From Bradyrhizobium sp. 199 (GTDB lineage: Bacteria; Pseudomonadota; Alphaproteobacteria; Rhizobiales; Xanthobacteraceae), in NCBI RefSeq assembly GCF_023073355.1, contig NZ_JADPJI010000002.1, positions 1,426,001-1,490,000 of the forward strand: DNA of 64,000 nt, read 5' to 3'. A program made the translations under genes and the position numbers. The notes below the pieces were generated by a model that worked only from the letters and a program-made list of their open reading frames with translations, had not been told where the DNA came from and made no database searches. Below, piece by piece: positions 1-9,819 of this stretch (position 1 is its first letter; each line of letters opens with the position of its first letter).

Positions 1-589
1 CGCGCAGGTTCTGGCCCTGCCAGGCGCTCGGCCAGGCCGCGACGGCGCGTTCGCGGATCGTCTTGGTGCCGTCGGGCACCATCGACTTCTCGGTCGCGTC
101 GAGCATCCTGCCGATTCCGTGGCAGGTCGGGCACGCCCCCTCGGGCGTGTTCGGCGAGAACGCTTCCGCATAGAGCATCGGTTGTCCCCGCGGATAATCG
201 CCGGCGCGGGAATAGAGCATCCTGAGCAGGTTCGAGATGGTGGTCACGCTGCCGACGGATGACCGCGTGGTGGGTGCGCCGCGCTGCTGCTGGAGCGCGA
301 CCGCGGGCGGCAGGCCCTCGATGTCGTCGACTTCAGGAATTTGCATCTGGTGGAACAGCCGCCGCGCGTAGGGCGATACCGACTCAAGATAGCGCCGCTG
401 CGCCTCGGCGTAGATCGTCCCGAAAGCCAGTGAGGATTTCCCGGAGCCCGACACGCCTGTGAACACGACGAGCGCGTTGCGGGGAATGCGAACGTCGACG
501 TTCCTGAGGTTGTGCTCGCGCGCGCCGCGCACCCGCACGAAGCCGTCATCCTGCATCAGGCTGTCGGATTGCCTTGGTCGATCGTCCAT
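1..589 (-). CDS. UvrA-family excinuclease paralogue, N-terminal part (cut by window edge)
   Basis: Reading frame open from an ATG at 589 to the left edge, with GAGGAG just upstream as ribosome binding site. The start [11 protein letters not shown], the Walker [10 protein letters not shown] (residues about 45-53), [10 protein letters not shown] and a zinc-type CPTCHGIG near residue 156 are typical of UvrA ABC-type ATPases, which detect DNA damage in nucleotide excision repair. The stretch [17 protein letters not shown] differs from canonical UvrA and fits the shorter UvrA paralogues of soil bacteria and actinomycetes, sometimes linked to drug resistance. The 3' end lies outside, so length and class cannot be settled. 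Confidence 0.9.
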   Translation of the reverse strand, partial: MDDRPRQSDSLMQDDGFVRVRGAREHNLRNVDVRIPRNALVVFTGVSGSGKSSLAFGTIYAEAQRRYLESVSPYARRLFHQMQIPEVDDIEGLPPAVALQQQRGAPTTRSSVGSVTTISNLLRMLYSRAGDYPRGQPMLYAEAFSPNTPEGACPTCHGIGRMLDATEKSMVPDGTKTIRERAVAAWPSAWQGQNLR

Positions 590-755
590 CTCGCCTCCTC
601 GGGCTCCCGTGAGGGATCAACCGCAGGATCGCAGGATGGGTCCCGCGGGGCCAGCATGCCAGTTCCGCCCTGCGCAGGGCAAAGGCCCGTCCGGTCGTGG
701 CGACGGGACTTGCAAGCGACGTTGCGGCTGGTAGCGGCTTGCAGCGAGCCTGGCC

Positions 756-1940
756 TCAGACGATGAAATCCCCGGCCTGGAGATCGGCGGCATGGATGCC
801 GTCCAGCGTGATCTTATCGTTGGCCGTCAGATGGATCACCGCGTTTCCGGAGCCGTCGTCGCTGATCAGGCTCTTCAGTTCGGCCCAGCCCGCAAAGCCG
901 TAATCGCGGACGTCGATCACATCATGCTCTGGTGCCGTGCTGCCGACGGCCTTGTTGCCCTGGTCGAAATCGTTGATCACGTCCTCGCCCGAGCCGCCAT
1001 TGAACACGAACAGATCGCTGTTCGGTCCGCCCCAGAGCTGATCGTTGCCGCCCCCGCCATTCAGGAGGTCCCGGCCGCCGGTGATCGAGCCGGCTGCGGA
1101 GGGGGCGTAGCTGTTGGCGTCGCCATACAGCCAGTCGCCACGCTGGCTGCCCCAGAGGATGTCGTTGCCGCCATGCGCACTGCCTGACATGTTCGAGGCA
1201 TCACCGATGAGCACGATCGACGTCGAGTCGGGATTGCCCTGGACGGCCGCGATCAGGACGTCGTCCCCGCCGCTCGCATTATCGCTCATGTAGCCGGTAT
1301 CCCCCATCAGAGAGGCACCTCCCGAGCGGGCGTCGGCGCCGACGGTGTAGATGAGGATGTCGTTGCCGCCATGCACATTGCCGCTCATGGTGGCGAGCGC
1401 GTCACCGGATATCTGTGCGCCGCCGTAGGTGCCGGCCTGGGTCACGCAGATGATATCGTTGCCACCGAGGGCATCGGCGCTCATGGCGTAGCCCGCGTCC
1501 CCGCTGAACGCGCCATACGCTCGGCTGCCCAACTCCGCGGTGATGAGGTCATTGCCTCCTGCCGCAGCGCCCGCCATGGTGCTTTCGGCATCGCCGGCGA
1601 GATAAAGGCTGACATACGTCGTGCCTGAGGCGTCCACGCGGATCGTGTCATTGCCGCCCTTGGCATGGTCGGACATGGTTTGGGCATCGCCATCAACGAG
1701 TGCATAATTCGCAAAGCCGTCGACAGTCGCGAGCAGAAGGTCGTTGCCGGCATGGGATCGGCCTTGCAGGGCGGCGTCGTCACCCACCAATGTCAGGGTC
1801 CCGTTTGCCGCCACGACGGTCGCGATCATGGTGTCGTTGCCTCCGTGGCCGTCGATCGGGAGACCGGGGTCTCCAAATGCGGTCACGAATTGCTGGTCTC
1901 CCACGCTGACCATGATCGTGTCGTTTGGCATGCGGCGCAT
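756..1940 (-). CDS. RTX-like glycine/aspartate-repeat protein
   Basis: 394 aa, start ATG at 1940 with GGGAG seven bases upstream. The protein is built of about eight units of roughly 40-45 residues, each with GGNDxI or AGNDLL followed by a GD-containing strand and often MS-x2-A. It ends in a classic GGGGNDQLWGG nonapeptide-like stretch (about residues 295-305) and a C-terminal region (DVIDVRDYGF, DKITLDGI, ending GDFIV) like type I secretion signals. No signal peptide. Calcium-binding and export by a type I system are inferred from the family; no ABC exporter or membrane fusion partner is adjacent. No enzymatic domain is visible. Confidence 0.8.
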   Translation of the reverse strand: MRRMPNDTIMVSVGDQQFVTAFGDPGLPIDGHGGNDTMIATVVAANGTLTLVGDDAALQGRSHAGNDLLLATVDGFANYALVDGDAQTMSDHAKGGNDTIRVDASGTTYVSLYLAGDAESTMAGAAAGGNDLITAELGSRAYGAFSGDAGYAMSADALGGNDIICVTQAGTYGGAQISGDALATMSGNVHGGNDILIYTVGADARSGGASLMGDTGYMSDNASGGDDVLIAAVQGNPDSTSIVLIGDASNMSGSAHGGNDILWGSQRGDWLYGDANSYAPSAAGSITGGRDLLNGGGGNDQLWGGPNSDLFVFNGGSGEDVINDFDQGNKAVGSTAPEHDVIDVRDYGFAGWAELKSLISDDGSGNAVIHLTANDKITLDGIHAADLQAGDFIV

Positions 1941-2269
1941 CGCATAACTCCCACTTCATGCTCGAGCGCGGGTCGACGCCGCGCGGTTTTGGTGCGCGGC
2001 CTATCTTCATTGAATTGATGGCGGAGATTTGCCCGAGGCGTTGATTGATGACCCGGGAACCGCGCTTCGATCAACGGGTCGGTGCGACGTCACAAACGCG
2101 CATTTGCCGTGGCGTTGGCGGGGATCGATCGAGTGCCGTAGGTGGGCAAAGGCGCAAAGCGCCGTGCCCACCATCTCGTTGCGCATCAAAGCATCCGTGG
2201 GCACGCTTCCGCCTTTGCTCTTCGAGCTACGGCGGACAAGTCGCTTCGCCTAGGATCGCGCTGCTTGTC
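1941..2269. other. Intergenic gap with a palindromic repeat
   Basis: 329 bases between two minus-strand genes. It carries the promoter side of the RTX-like gene and the hairpin at 2141-2172. No credible coding frame. Confidence 0.5.
2141..2172. repeat. REP-like hairpin
   Basis: Inverted repeat GGTGGGCA (2141-2148) / TGCCCACC (2165-2172) enclosing a second stem GGCGC-AAA-GCGCC (2151-2163). Such GTGGGCA/GCGC palindromes are, from memory, common between genes in Bradyrhizobium. Confidence 0.6.
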
Positions 2270-3505
2270 TCAGCCCGGTCCCGCGCCTTGCGTCGCCGTG
2301 TACACCGCGTAGAGGGACTGGCTCGCCGCCATGAACAGGCGGTTGCGCTTGGGGCCGCCGAAGGTGACGTTGCCGCACACTTCGGGCAGGCGGATGCGGC
2401 CGAGCAGCTTGCCCTCCGGCGACCACACGGTCACGCCACTGTAGCCGACGGCGCGCCCGGCATTGCTGGCGGCCCAGACATTGCCGTTGACGTCGCAGCG
2501 CACGCCGTCCGGTCCGCACTTCACCCCGTCGATCACGCAATCGCTGAACTTCTTGGGGTTCGACAGCTTGTTGTCGCTGCCGACGTCGAACACGAAGATC
2601 TCGCCCTTGCCGCCCGGCCCGGTGTCGCCCGGGCCCTTGCCGGTGGACGCGATGTAGAGCTTCTTGTAATCCGGCGAGAAGCACAGCCCGTTCGGATCGG
2701 GCACCTGGTCCTCGGTGACGACAAGATCGATGCGGCCCGAGGGGTCGATGCGATAGCAATTGGTCGGCAGCTCGCGTCTGCCCGGTGTGAAACCGGCCGG
2801 CTGTCCGATCCGCGGATTGAGCTTGCCGCCCGCATTGCTCGCGCCGCCCGCGACATCCGGCTCGCCTTCGTAGAGCTGACCGCCATAAGGCGGATCGGTG
2901 AACCAGTAGCTGCCGTCGGGATGCGCGACGACGTCGTTCGGCGAGTTCAGCCTCTTGCCTTGATAGGAGTCCGCCAGCACGGTGGCGGTGCCGTCATGCT
3001 CATAGCGCGTCACCCGCCGCGTCAGATGCTCGCAGGAGAGCTGGCGGCCCTGGAAGTCGAAGGAGTTGCCGTTGGAATTGTTCGAGGGTGAACGAAACAC
3101 GCTGACATGGCCGTCGTCCTCGCTCCAGCGCATCTGCCGGTTATTGGGAATGTCGCTCCACAACAGATAACGGCCCTGCGCGCTCCACGCCGGGCCCTCG
3201 GCCCAGAGCACGCCGGTGTAGAGACGCTTGATCGCGGTGTTGGGCTGCGCGAGATCGTTGAAGGAGGGATCGACCGCGATGATGTCGGGGTCCCAGAAAT
3301 AAGTGGTCGGCGCACCACGCGGGCTGAAATCCCGCGGCGGGGTTGTGATGGTGGTCGGCGGTGCGGCGGGACCGGTCTGGGCCAACGCGGAGCCGGCTCC
3401 GGCAATTGTTGCCGCACTGATTGCAAGTCCCTGCACCAGCGTTCGTCGTGAAAGCCCAGCATCCTGGTCACGCTGCTCTTTGTCACGAGCCTCTTGGCGT
3501 ATCAT
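2270..3505 (-). CDS. SMP-30/gluconolactonase-family protein, Tat-exported
   Basis: 411 aa. The N terminus has a twin-arginine signal (SRRTLVQGL, about residues 19-27) followed by a hydrophobic stretch ending ALAQ, so periplasmic export by Tat is likely. The body has SMP-30 beta-propeller hallmarks: EGPAW, LNSPNDVVAHPDG, TDPPYGG, DPNGLCFSPD and CDVNGNVW, which place the metal ligands (Glu, Asn, Asp). The family hydrolyses sugar or other lactones; the substrate is unknown. Start chosen at 3505 with GGGAGG upstream. Monocistronic as far as seen. A second SMP-30 domain occurs in the fusion gene at 45119-46693. Confidence 0.88.
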   Translation of the reverse strand: MIRQEARDKEQRDQDAGLSRRTLVQGLAISAATIAGAGSALAQTGPAAPPTTITTPPRDFSPRGAPTTYFWDPDIIAVDPSFNDLAQPNTAIKRLYTGVLWAEGPAWSAQGRYLLWSDIPNNRQMRWSEDDGHVSVFRSPSNNSNGNSFDFQGRQLSCEHLTRRVTRYEHDGTATVLADSYQGKRLNSPNDVVAHPDGSYWFTDPPYGGQLYEGEPDVAGGASNAGGKLNPRIGQPAGFTPGRRELPTNCYRIDPSGRIDLVVTEDQVPDPNGLCFSPDYKKLYIASTGKGPGDTGPGGKGEIFVFDVGSDNKLSNPKKFSDCVIDGVKCGPDGVRCDVNGNVWAASNAGRAVGYSGVTVWSPEGKLLGRIRLPEVCGNVTFGGPKRNRLFMAASQSLYAVYTATQGAGPG

Positions 3506-3828
3506 CGCGTCCTCCCGATCATGTTCGCTGGCCGGTTGATCCGGCCGAGCAAGAGCGGAGGTTAATGCGGTCCGCAGCCGGTTGCGAGGGGTGGAATCGC
3601 ATCCTTCAAGGAATGTCGGGTCGCAATCCCGACATATTCGGATGCGTACGGAATGAATGCGCTTCGGGTCCGACGTAGGCGATTTGCAAGGCGCGAAAAT
3701 GTTCCGCGGGCCTTAGCAAAATTTGCTTGCGACAAAGCGCGGCACGCAACGTATTCGGCGCAGTTCAAGCCTTGATTTCGCGCGCATTGCCGCGCAGAAA
3801 CCGTCGGGGGCGATGGACGGAGTAGATT
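3506..3828. other. Intergenic gap
   Basis: 323 bases between divergent genes. It must hold the promoters of the lactonase (minus) and the small membrane protein (plus). I see no gene, RNA or clear operator in it. Confidence 0.4.
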
Positions 3829-4089
3829 GTGGCTGGCGTCATCGTATTGGTCGTATTGCTGGGAGTCGCGTTCGCGGCCGGCTATTTCACGCGCGAATTC
3901 ATCTCCAACAAACGACGTGCGGAAGCACGCCGCTGGCGCGAGTATAACGAGCCGGATTGGCTCCCCGCTAACGCGCCCGCCAACACCAACATCGCGAGCG
4001 CGGTCACGGCCATTCCCGTGGTGACCGGTGAGCTCGGCCAGATGCTGGACCGCTGGGAGACGAGGGCCCGCGCCCGCCGCGCGGGATAG
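3829..4089 (+). CDS. Small single-pass membrane protein, unknown function
   Basis: 86 aa starting at GTG 3829 with GACGGAG upstream. Residues 3-20 form one hydrophobic helix (VIVLVVLLGVAFAAGYF) followed by a basic segment (NKRRAEARRWRE) and a soluble tail of about 55 residues. The topology suggests an N-terminal anchor with a cytoplasmic tail. I do not recognise a domain. Confidence 0.55.
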   Translation: MAGVIVLVVLLGVAFAAGYFTREFISNKRRAEARRWREYNEPDWLPANAPANTNIASAVTAIPVVTGELGQMLDRWETRARARRAG

Positions 4090-4491
4090 GTCGAAGTTCT
4101 CGCAGCCCGCATGAGTGGCTTGTCCGCCGAAGCTAGCGAAGGCGAAGCGCAATCCGGGATGTTCGTGCCTGCCGCACCGATCCCGGATCACGCTGCGTGT
4201 CGCGATTGAGGTGGCACGGCGCAGCGTCCCGCGATGCGAAGCATCGTCCGGTGCGGTGCGCTGCAGAGCCGAGGTCCATCTGACTGCGTGATGTTGCCGC
4301 TCGGATCCCGGCTCTGCGCCCCAACGCAAACGGGATACCGAAGCGCACCCGCAACCAGGTCAGTCGTCTTGACCATCTTTTGGCGTTGCGGTTGCTGCCA
4401 TTTTTCGTCTAGAAACAGGCCTACTGAGCCTCCCGGCAACCAACCGTCAACGGTTTTGGCCGAGGATTTGTGGGCTCAAAAGGGTCTGGCA
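4090..4491. other. Intergenic region upstream of the leuA leader
   Basis: 402 bases. It contains an inverted repeat ATCCGGGAT (4152-4160) / ATCCCGGAT (4180-4188) and the palindromic GATGCGAAGCATC near 4233, both like decayed intergenic repeats. The promoter for the leader and leuA should lie here; TTGACC at about 4369 is a possible -35 but no convincing -10 is seen. Confidence 0.4.
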
Positions 4492-4611
4492 ATGCTGATT
4501 CGCGGCCAAATCGAAGGGATTTCCGGGGAGGTGGCTCTGGCCGCCGCCACGATCCCGGCCGCGCTGCTGCCCACCCTCCTTATTGGCGGCCTTCTTCTTA
4601 TTTGCCCCTGA
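4492..4611 (+). CDS. Leucine-rich leader peptide upstream of leuA
   Basis: 39 codons from ATG 4492 to TGA 4609-4611. Nine residues are Leu and seven of them fall in the last 15 codons (ending LLPTLLIGGLLLICP), with Ile and Val interspersed. The ORF ends 108 bases before leuA, and its stop codon lies inside the 5' arm of a stem (4604-4612). This is the layout of an amino-acid attenuation leader, where ribosome stalling on Leu codons under leucine shortage changes RNA folding. The regulatory role is inferred; the frame itself is open further upstream, so the ATG is chosen because it gives a compact leader. Confidence 0.6.
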   Translation: MLIRGQIEGISGEVALAAATIPAALLPTLLIGGLLLICP

Positions 4612-4679
4612 GGGCCGGCTGGGCGCCACGCGCCTGGGCGCTCAGGGGCTGGTCGAGATCACCGGACACCTCAGCGCCC
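4604..4679 (+). promoter_or_regulatory. Candidate leuA attenuator (two exclusive stems)
   Basis: Stem 1 pairs GCCCCTGAG (4604-4612) with CTCAGGGGC (4641-4649), enclosing hairpin GGCGC (4622-4626)/GCGCC (4630-4634). Stem 2 pairs GGGCGCT (4636-4642) with AGCGCCC (4673-4679), plus AGG/CCT inside. The two stems share 4641-4642 and cannot both be complete. No U-tract follows stem 2, so termination would have to be Rho-dependent, or control may act on leuA translation. Confidence 0.5.
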
Positions 4680-4719
4680 TGACGATCGAACGGCGCAAAA
4701 GCTCAAAAGGAAATTTGAA

Positions 4720-6282
<1,563 letters not shown>

Positions 6283-6293
6283 CAAGCGAAGTT

Positions 6294-6335
6294 CGTCATT
6301 CCGGGTTCGATGCTTTGCATCGTCCCGGAATGACG
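6294..6335. repeat. Palindromic intergenic repeat
   Basis: CGTCATTCCGGG (6294-6305) pairs with CCCGGAATGACG (6324-6335); an inner CGATGC-TTT-GCATCG also pairs. This is the Bradyrhizobium-type REP palindrome with CGTCATT ends. It may also serve as a 3' stabiliser or terminator for leuA. Confidence 0.7.
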
Positions 6336-6365
6336 GCCAAAGAGATACCAGCCCTGCTAACGGCC

Positions 6366-6394
6366 AATAGCGGCTCCGTCTCCGAGCCGCTATT
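6366..6394 (+). terminator. Possible leuA terminator hairpin
   Basis: Perfect 10-bp stem AATAGCGGCT / AGCCGCTATT with a 9-base loop, 84 bases after the leuA stop. There is no T-run after it, so it is weaker than the hairpin at 7487. Confidence 0.5.
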
Positions 6395-6461
6395 GATGTC
6401 GCCGGCATGAGGATTGGCCGCCCGCGCGCCGGCGGCTCAAATAGAACGACAGGGAGAGAAT

Positions 6462-7463
6462 ATGCGCACCTTCGCGATCGCTGCGTCCGTCGCGGCATTG
6501 GCCTTGAGCCTTGCCGGCCCCGCCAGCGCCGACCCGATCATCATCAAGTTCAGCCACGTCGTCGCCACCGACACGCCGAAGGGCAAGGGCGCGGAGAAGT
6601 TCAAGGAGCTGGCCGAGAAGTACACCGCCGGCAAGGTCAAGGTCGAGGTCTACCCGAACTCGACACTGTACAAGGACAAGGAAGAGCTCGAGGCACTCCA
6701 GCTCGGCAGCGTGCAGATGCTGGCGCCGTCCAACTCCAAGTTCGGGCCGCTCGGCATCCGCGAGTTCGAAGTGTTCGATCTGCCCTACATCCTGCCCGAC
6801 CTGAAGACGCTGCGGAAGGTAACGGAAGGCCCGCTCGGCACGCGGCTGCTCAAGCTGCTGGACGCCAAGGGCATCACCGGCCTTGCCTATTGGGACAACG
6901 GCTTCAAGCAGATGAGCGCCAACAAGAAGCTGGTGACGCCGGCGGACTATCAGGGCGTCAAGTTCCGCATCCAGTCCTCGCGCGTGCTGCAGGCCCAGTT
7001 CAAGGCCCTGAGCTCGCTGCCGCAGGTGATGGCGTTCTCGGAAGTCTACCAGGCACTCCAGACCGGCGTGGTCGACGGCCAGGAGAACACCTGGTCGAAC
7101 ATCTATACCCAGAAGATGCACGAGGTGCAGAAGTACATCACCGAGACCAATCACGGCTACATCGGCTACGTCGTGATCGTGAACAAGAAGTTCTGGGACG
7201 ATCTGCCGGCCGACATCCGCGACCAGCTTTCCAAGGCGATGAAGGAAGCGACCGAATTCGGCAACACGCAGTCGCAGAAGGAAAACGACGACGCTCTGGC
7301 CGAAATCAAGAAGAGCGGAAAGAGCGAGATCATCAAGCTCACGGCGGAGCAGAACGAGGCGATGCGCAAGGCGATGGAGCCGGTCTACAAGGACGCCGCG
7401 GGCCGTATCGGCCAGCCGCTGATCGACGAATTCGTCAAGGAAGCCAAGAGCACGACGAACTGA
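6462..7463 (+). CDS. dctP: TRAP transporter substrate-binding protein, DctP family
   Basis: 333 aa; ATG 6462 is preferred to an in-frame ATG at 6414 because GGGAGA lies just before it and a signal peptide (ending PASADP) starts there. Periplasmic solute receptor of tripartite ATP-independent transporters, usually for C4-dicarboxylates or other organic acids. Family marks: IKFSHVVATDTPKGKGAEKF near the mature N terminus, GLAYWDNGFKQMS, the Arg of KFRIQSS that contacts the ligand carboxylate, and DGQENTWSNIY. The membrane subunits DctQ and DctM are not adjacent, and a strong terminator closes the gene, so it is an orphan binding protein. The substrate cannot be told. Confidence 0.93.
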   Translation: MRTFAIAASVAALALSLAGPASADPIIIKFSHVVATDTPKGKGAEKFKELAEKYTAGKVKVEVYPNSTLYKDKEELEALQLGSVQMLAPSNSKFGPLGIREFEVFDLPYILPDLKTLRKVTEGPLGTRLLKLLDAKGITGLAYWDNGFKQMSANKKLVTPADYQGVKFRIQSSRVLQAQFKALSSLPQVMAFSEVYQALQTGVVDGQENTWSNIYTQKMHEVQKYITETNHGYIGYVVIVNKKFWDDLPADIRDQLSKAMKEATEFGNTQSQKENDDALAEIKKSGKSEIIKLTAEQNEAMRKAMEPVYKDAAGRIGQPLIDEFVKEAKSTTN

Positions 7464-7486
7464 TCCATCCGAACGACCAGCGAAAG

Positions 7487-7517
7487 GCTTCCGTGCGGTC
7501 TGCACGGAGGCTTTTTT
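7487..7517 (+). terminator. Rho-independent terminator
   Basis: Ten-pair stem GCTTCCGTGC / GCACGGAGGC (7487-7496 and 7502-7511, one G-T pair), 5-base loop and six Ts (7512-7517), 24 bases after the dctP stop codon. Confidence 0.93.
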
Positions 7518-7659
7518 GTTGCGAATGATTTCCGATCGCGGCTGGGGGTGAAATCGGTCCTTACATCCTGGTGAGGACGCGCTCCCTGTCCAAGTTGTAA
7601 TTTGCGTGTCAGCCGCACCGCGCCCATCTTGATCAACATCCTTTCCAGAGGAGGTTCGG

Positions 7660-8259
7660 ATGAGGAAGTTCACCATCGCCGCCATCGCCGTGCTCAGCAT
7701 TGCCGGCTCGGGCGCGGTCTATGCCCAATTTCATCGCCCGTGGATGGAGCACGTCCGCCACATCCGCATGAATCCGGAAGACCGCGGCGCCTTCGTCGAG
7801 GCGCGAATCGCCGCCGTCCATGCAGGCTTGAGGCTCAACGCCGACCAGGAGAAGCTGTGGCCGCCGGTCGAGGCTGCCGTGCGGGAATTCGCCAAGCTGC
7901 GCATCGACCACGCCAATGCGCGGATGAATGCCGGGCCGGGTGATGCCGGCAAGGGCGCCGACAGGGCCGAGGATCCGGTCGCCCGCCTGCGCCAGCGCGC
8001 CGAGGACATGGGCGCCAGCTCCGCGGCCCTGAAGAAGATCGCCGATGCCGCCGATCCGCTCTACAAGACCCTGGACGAGGGCCAGAAACGGCGCCTCGCC
8101 GTGCTGACCCGCCACCGCGGCCCGTTCGGCAGCGAAGACGGCCCACCCCGCCACTTCATGGAACGCGGCATGGGCCGGATGATGGAGCGCGGCATGGAGC
8201 ACTTCCCTCATGACCGTTTCGACGGCGGCGCGGACCGGGACCGCGAGGGCCGGCTCTGA
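7660..8259 (+). CDS. Spy/CpxP (LTXXQ)-family periplasmic protein
   Basis: 199 aa with a cleavable signal peptide (cleavage after GAVYAQ). Mature protein is helical with the motif LNADQEKLW (about residues 56-64), a variant of LTXXQ, and an Arg/Met/Gly-rich tail with repeated ERGMGRM and ERGMEH. Spy/CpxP relatives are envelope-stress chaperones or sensors. AGAGGAGG lies well placed before ATG 7660. No neighbour explains its role; a terminator follows at 8307. Confidence 0.8.
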   Translation: MRKFTIAAIAVLSIAGSGAVYAQFHRPWMEHVRHIRMNPEDRGAFVEARIAAVHAGLRLNADQEKLWPPVEAAVREFAKLRIDHANARMNAGPGDAGKGADRAEDPVARLRQRAEDMGASSAALKKIADAADPLYKTLDEGQKRRLAVLTRHRGPFGSEDGPPRHFMERGMGRMMERGMEHFPHDRFDGGADRDREGRL

Positions 8260-8281
8260 GCGGTGCAGGTTTTTGCGGGGA

Positions 8282-8297
8282 TTAATCCCGGGATTAA
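8282..8297. repeat. 16-bp perfect palindrome
   Basis: TTAATCCCGGGATTAA, just after the LTXXQ gene and before its terminator. The half site GGGATTAA also occurs as a direct repeat. Role unknown; could be an operator or part of a processed 3' end. Confidence 0.5.
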
Positions 8298-8306
8298 CCT
8301 TGGCGA

Positions 8307-8330
8307 AGCCGCTGGAATCCAGCGGCTTTT
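8307..8330 (+). terminator. Rho-independent terminator
   Basis: Stem AGCCGCTGG (8307-8315) / CCAGCGGCT (8319-8327) with loop AAT and trailing TTTTCGCTTTT. It ends the LTXXQ gene and separates it from the tRNA. Confidence 0.85.
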
Positions 8331-8438
8331 CGCTTTTCCGGACCTGTGGAAGAACCTTGGAAAACTTGCGTCCGATCGCTTGCCAGACCAGGATCGCTTT
8401 GCTAAACGACCGGCCTCGCAAGGCTTTGACGGCCTTTC

Positions 8439-8514
<76 letters not shown>

Positions 8515-8732
8515 AACCAAACAAAGGCGTACCAAAGCTGCGCCCCAGAACGGACCTTTCAGTTGGGAGTTTCGTTCGGTTTTCGTGCTCATCCGCACGT
8601 ATCTCATGGCGGGATGGCTGCGCGTCACTGCAGCGGTTACCTCGTTCTCGGCGTCGTGGAGCACTCTCCCACGCACAAGCCTCGGCGGCCTATGAACGCC
8701 TTCACCTGGAATCCAATCCACATCCCAAACCT

Positions 8733-9205
8733 TTATTTCGGCGCTTGTCCGTAAACTGGACTGAGCTTCTTGATCGCTGACTGCGCAAGCTCTACTCGGC
8801 CGCCAAGATGGTGCGCATCGAGTATCTGCGTGGAATGCCCTGTTACTGCGGCAATCTCGGGCACCGAGCAATTCGACAGCGCTAGCCATGTGACAGCGGT
8901 TCCGCGCAAATCGTGGAAGTGCAAGTCCTTTAGCGAAGTCCTTTTGGATGCCTTGTCCCAGCTTGTCCGGAAACCGTCCTCCGTCCAAGGTCGGCCAAAC
9001 GAGTTGACCAAGATGGTGACGGCTGAGCGCTTCTCCGCTGAGCGAAGCGTCAAGGGCGGCCTTGAGCGGCAGCCCGAGCGGGATCGGTACGCGCCGCGGT
9101 CCGAACCAGTTGCGGGGGACGTCACAGAGCGAGCCGATTTCCTTGATGATATCGGCATCGACCTGTTCGAAGCGCAAGTTGAAGCATCGCGTTTGTTCTG
9201 GGAGC
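8733..9205 (-). pseudogene. Tyrosine recombinase (phage-type integrase), decayed C-terminal part
   Basis: Three reading frames together give a typical integrase C terminus: TNAMLQLALRTG (about 9205-9165), then IKEIGSLCDV and RVPIPLGLPLKAALDA (about 9150-9046), then VNSFGRPWTEDGFRTSW and HDLRGTAVTWLAL with EIAAVTGHS (to 8733). At least two frameshifts separate them. The catalytic HxLR box and the GHS box remain, but the tyrosine nucleophile, normally in DAHYLG, is read as His (DAHHLG). The N-terminal domain is missing. It is a remnant of an integrative element at tRNA-Lys. Confidence 0.8.
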
Positions 9206-9819
9206 TCATCGAACTGACGCGCCTACAACCGGCACTCCGAGGTCGCGTCTGCAGTTGCGCTGGAGACGGACTTGTCATCGGCGATTCTTTGGGACGGACC
9301 CTCACCAGGAGGACCGCTCATCTGGCGCGGACTGAAGTGCCCAAGACCGCAATGGACGACAGGACCGGGTTGCTGAGCACCCAGCCACGGTAGACGACGA
9401 CCATGCCACCCGCGCGCTCGTTTCGCCTCCGCTATCCCGGCAAGCTCCGACGAGACGAGCGCTACAGCAAGGCCCACCGCCCCTTGAATGCGGATTAACA
9501 GTCAACCGACGTGGCGCGATTCTCAGCCGATCAAACTATCCCGAATTCGCGGACCACGAGTGATCCGTTTGGAGCAGGAATGCCGTTGCTGATGGCGAGC
9601 GAGGTCGGCGCGCGCTGTAGCAGGTCGCGCCTCTGGCGGGCGTTCTCATGGTAGTATGTCAGAGTGACCGGGGAAGCCCGCTCGGGCTCCGGCGCGGTCG
9701 AGCTCACGAAGCAGTCCTTAACCACTGCGGAATCTTTGCAGGTCGGCCGAGGTCCTCGTTAACTCCTCGTTTTAGCGCCGCACGGACACTTTCTGCTTAT
9801 TGTGGGTGGGAACAGTTTC
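9206..9819. other. Non-coding or decayed stretch
   Basis: About 600 bases between the integrase remnant and the PstS-like gene. Short frames exist on both strands, but none shows a recognisable protein, start signal or consistent codon use. No RNA gene seen. Confidence 0.4.

Noticed and set aside
4234..4491. Upstream extension of the leuA leader frame
   Set aside because: Residues before the ATG at 4492 look like non-coding DNA and no ribosome site supports a longer protein.
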